A stretch of DNA of 64,000 nucleotides from JAIBAC01 sp046331095 (GTDB lineage Bacteria > Actinomycetota > Acidimicrobiia > UBA2766): NCBI GenBank assembly GCA_046331095.1, contig JAXLRM010000003.1, forward strand, positions 558,001-622,000, read 5' to 3'. The notes beneath the pieces were generated by a model. It made no database searches, was not told the origin of the DNA, and saw only the letters and a program-made list of their open reading frames with translations. Positions 63,688 to 64,000 of the stretch are shown here, piece by piece. The first letter of the stretch is position 1. Each line of letters opens with the position of its first letter. The position numbers and the translations under genes were made by a program.

Positions 63688-64000
63688 TCCCCGGCGGTTG
63701 GAGTTTCCGGCGGCCACATGGGGGCGCCGGAGACTCCAAGGTGGCCGTCCTGGTCGCGAGACGCCCCGAGTGCCGAGAGCGGCGCTCCGGTGCCCCATCT
63801 CACCCCCCCGGTCACACCCGCTGTCGATGCCGATTCGACGGCAACGGCGACGACCTCGCCGACGAGGCCTGCCGGACCTGCCGTGGTCACCTTCAGGTAG
63901 TTGCCGGCCGTGCCCGTGAGGGTGGGCCGGACGTGGCTCCGATCCACGCCCCGGTCGCGTTCGGCCTGTTCGATCATCACGTAGAGCTCGCGGCCCACGA
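63645..64000 (-). CDS. mtaB: Probable MtaB (tRNA methylthiotransferase) C-terminus, start outside the window
   Basis: The minus-strand frame enters at the right edge with VGRELYVMIEQAERDRGVDRSHVRPTLTGTAGNYLKVTTAGPAGLVGEVVAVAVESAS. This matches the TRAM-like end of MtaB-type methylthiotransferases (tGyT-NY-kV pattern), which modify t6A37 in tRNA. The radical-SAM domain lies beyond the window. The C-terminal tail (MWPPETPTAGDYEVASSEASNDSA) is read through the palindrome at 63698 and overlaps the SARP gene end by 43 bp, so the stop could be nearer than the true end of function. Family call is by short pattern only. Confidence 0.55.
   Translation of the reverse strand, partial: VGRELYVMIEQAERDRGVDRSHVRPTLTGTAGNYLKVTTAGPAGLVGEVVAVAVESASTAGVTGGVRWGTGAPLSALGASRDQDGHLGVSGAPMWPPETPTAGDYEVASSEASNDSA
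63698..63739. terminator. Hairpin between SARP gene and mtaB end, related to the 6268 palindrome
   Basis: TTGGAGTTTCCGGCG / CGCCGGAGACTCCAA, a 15-bp stem with a single mismatch (G-T wobble on one strand) and a 12-nt loop. It shares TTGGAG and GGCGGCCACATG with the palindrome at 6268. It would stop the SARP transcript. Confidence 0.65.

Overview
The window is very GC-rich (roughly 70% by eye), densely coded DNA from an actinobacterial chromosome. Signs of this are frequent GTG/TTG starts, 1-4 bp stop/start overlaps, a mycothiol-type TIGR03086 protein, a BTAD/SARP-type regulator, a VanW protein and the dgt-dnaG-rpoD and era-CNNM-ybeY-phoH gene orders. My best guess is an Acidimicrobiia-like member of the Actinomycetota; that placement is inference. 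I see no transposase, integrase, phage gene, rRNA, cas gene or CRISPR array. The contig is cut inside hisF on the left and inside a probable mtaB on the right.

Layout. 1-2647: histidine operon hisB-hisH-hisA-hisF (minus). 2944-6254: TMEM175-like channel, AhpD-fold protein, SDR and a DapB-like dehydrogenase. 6378-14809: a CAU tRNA, a first palindromic repeat array, orphan ModA-like lipoprotein, tryptophanase-type lyase, HSL-type esterase, a LigD protein without ligase domain, an anchored protein, and a fused double acyl-CoA dehydrogenase. 14881-24447: an ABC export-type operon (lipoprotein, two ATPases, FtsX-like permease) divergent from one two-component system, then a second two-component system beside a small secreted protein. 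24484-27788: thioredoxin with a CsoR/CstR-like operator, then a stress-type cluster (Cys-rich HTH regulator, DUF2249 protein, histidine-rich multipass membrane protein, MIP18/SufT-like Fe-S protein). 27863-38090: large surface protein, tRNA-Asn, LuxR regulator divergent from an O-methyltransferase, a degenerate M24 peptidase, a flavoprotein, a TIGR03086 protein and a three-gene cluster of helical proteins with a DUF4279 protein. 38123-49577: rpoD, dnaG, dgt, ppdK, glyS, a Pro/Thr-rich membrane protein, and a coupled APH-type kinase plus divergent enolase. 49716-64000: VanW protein, RDD protein, uppS, recO, a secreted repeat-type protein, pterin dehydratase, era, CNNM/CBS protein, ybeY, phoH, HIT protein, SARP/AfsR-like regulator and the mtaB end.

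The most unusual features are: (1) four arrays of a 52-53 bp palindromic unit (arms CCCAAACGCGGGC / GCCCGCGTTTGGG), each within about 25 bp of a stop codon and spaced at a nearly constant 63-64 bp; one array codes the tail of the enolase-like gene; (2) 11-bp-period direct repeats upstream of both two-component systems, and a shared GGTAAAG-N4-GGTRAAG pair at the SARP gene and at the 55.7-55.9 kb promoter region; (3) the kinase/enolase-paralogue pair; (4) the 36.4-38.1 kb cluster, which looks like a candidate secreted-effector/immunity locus. All functions are inferred from sequence reading alone; no database search was run.
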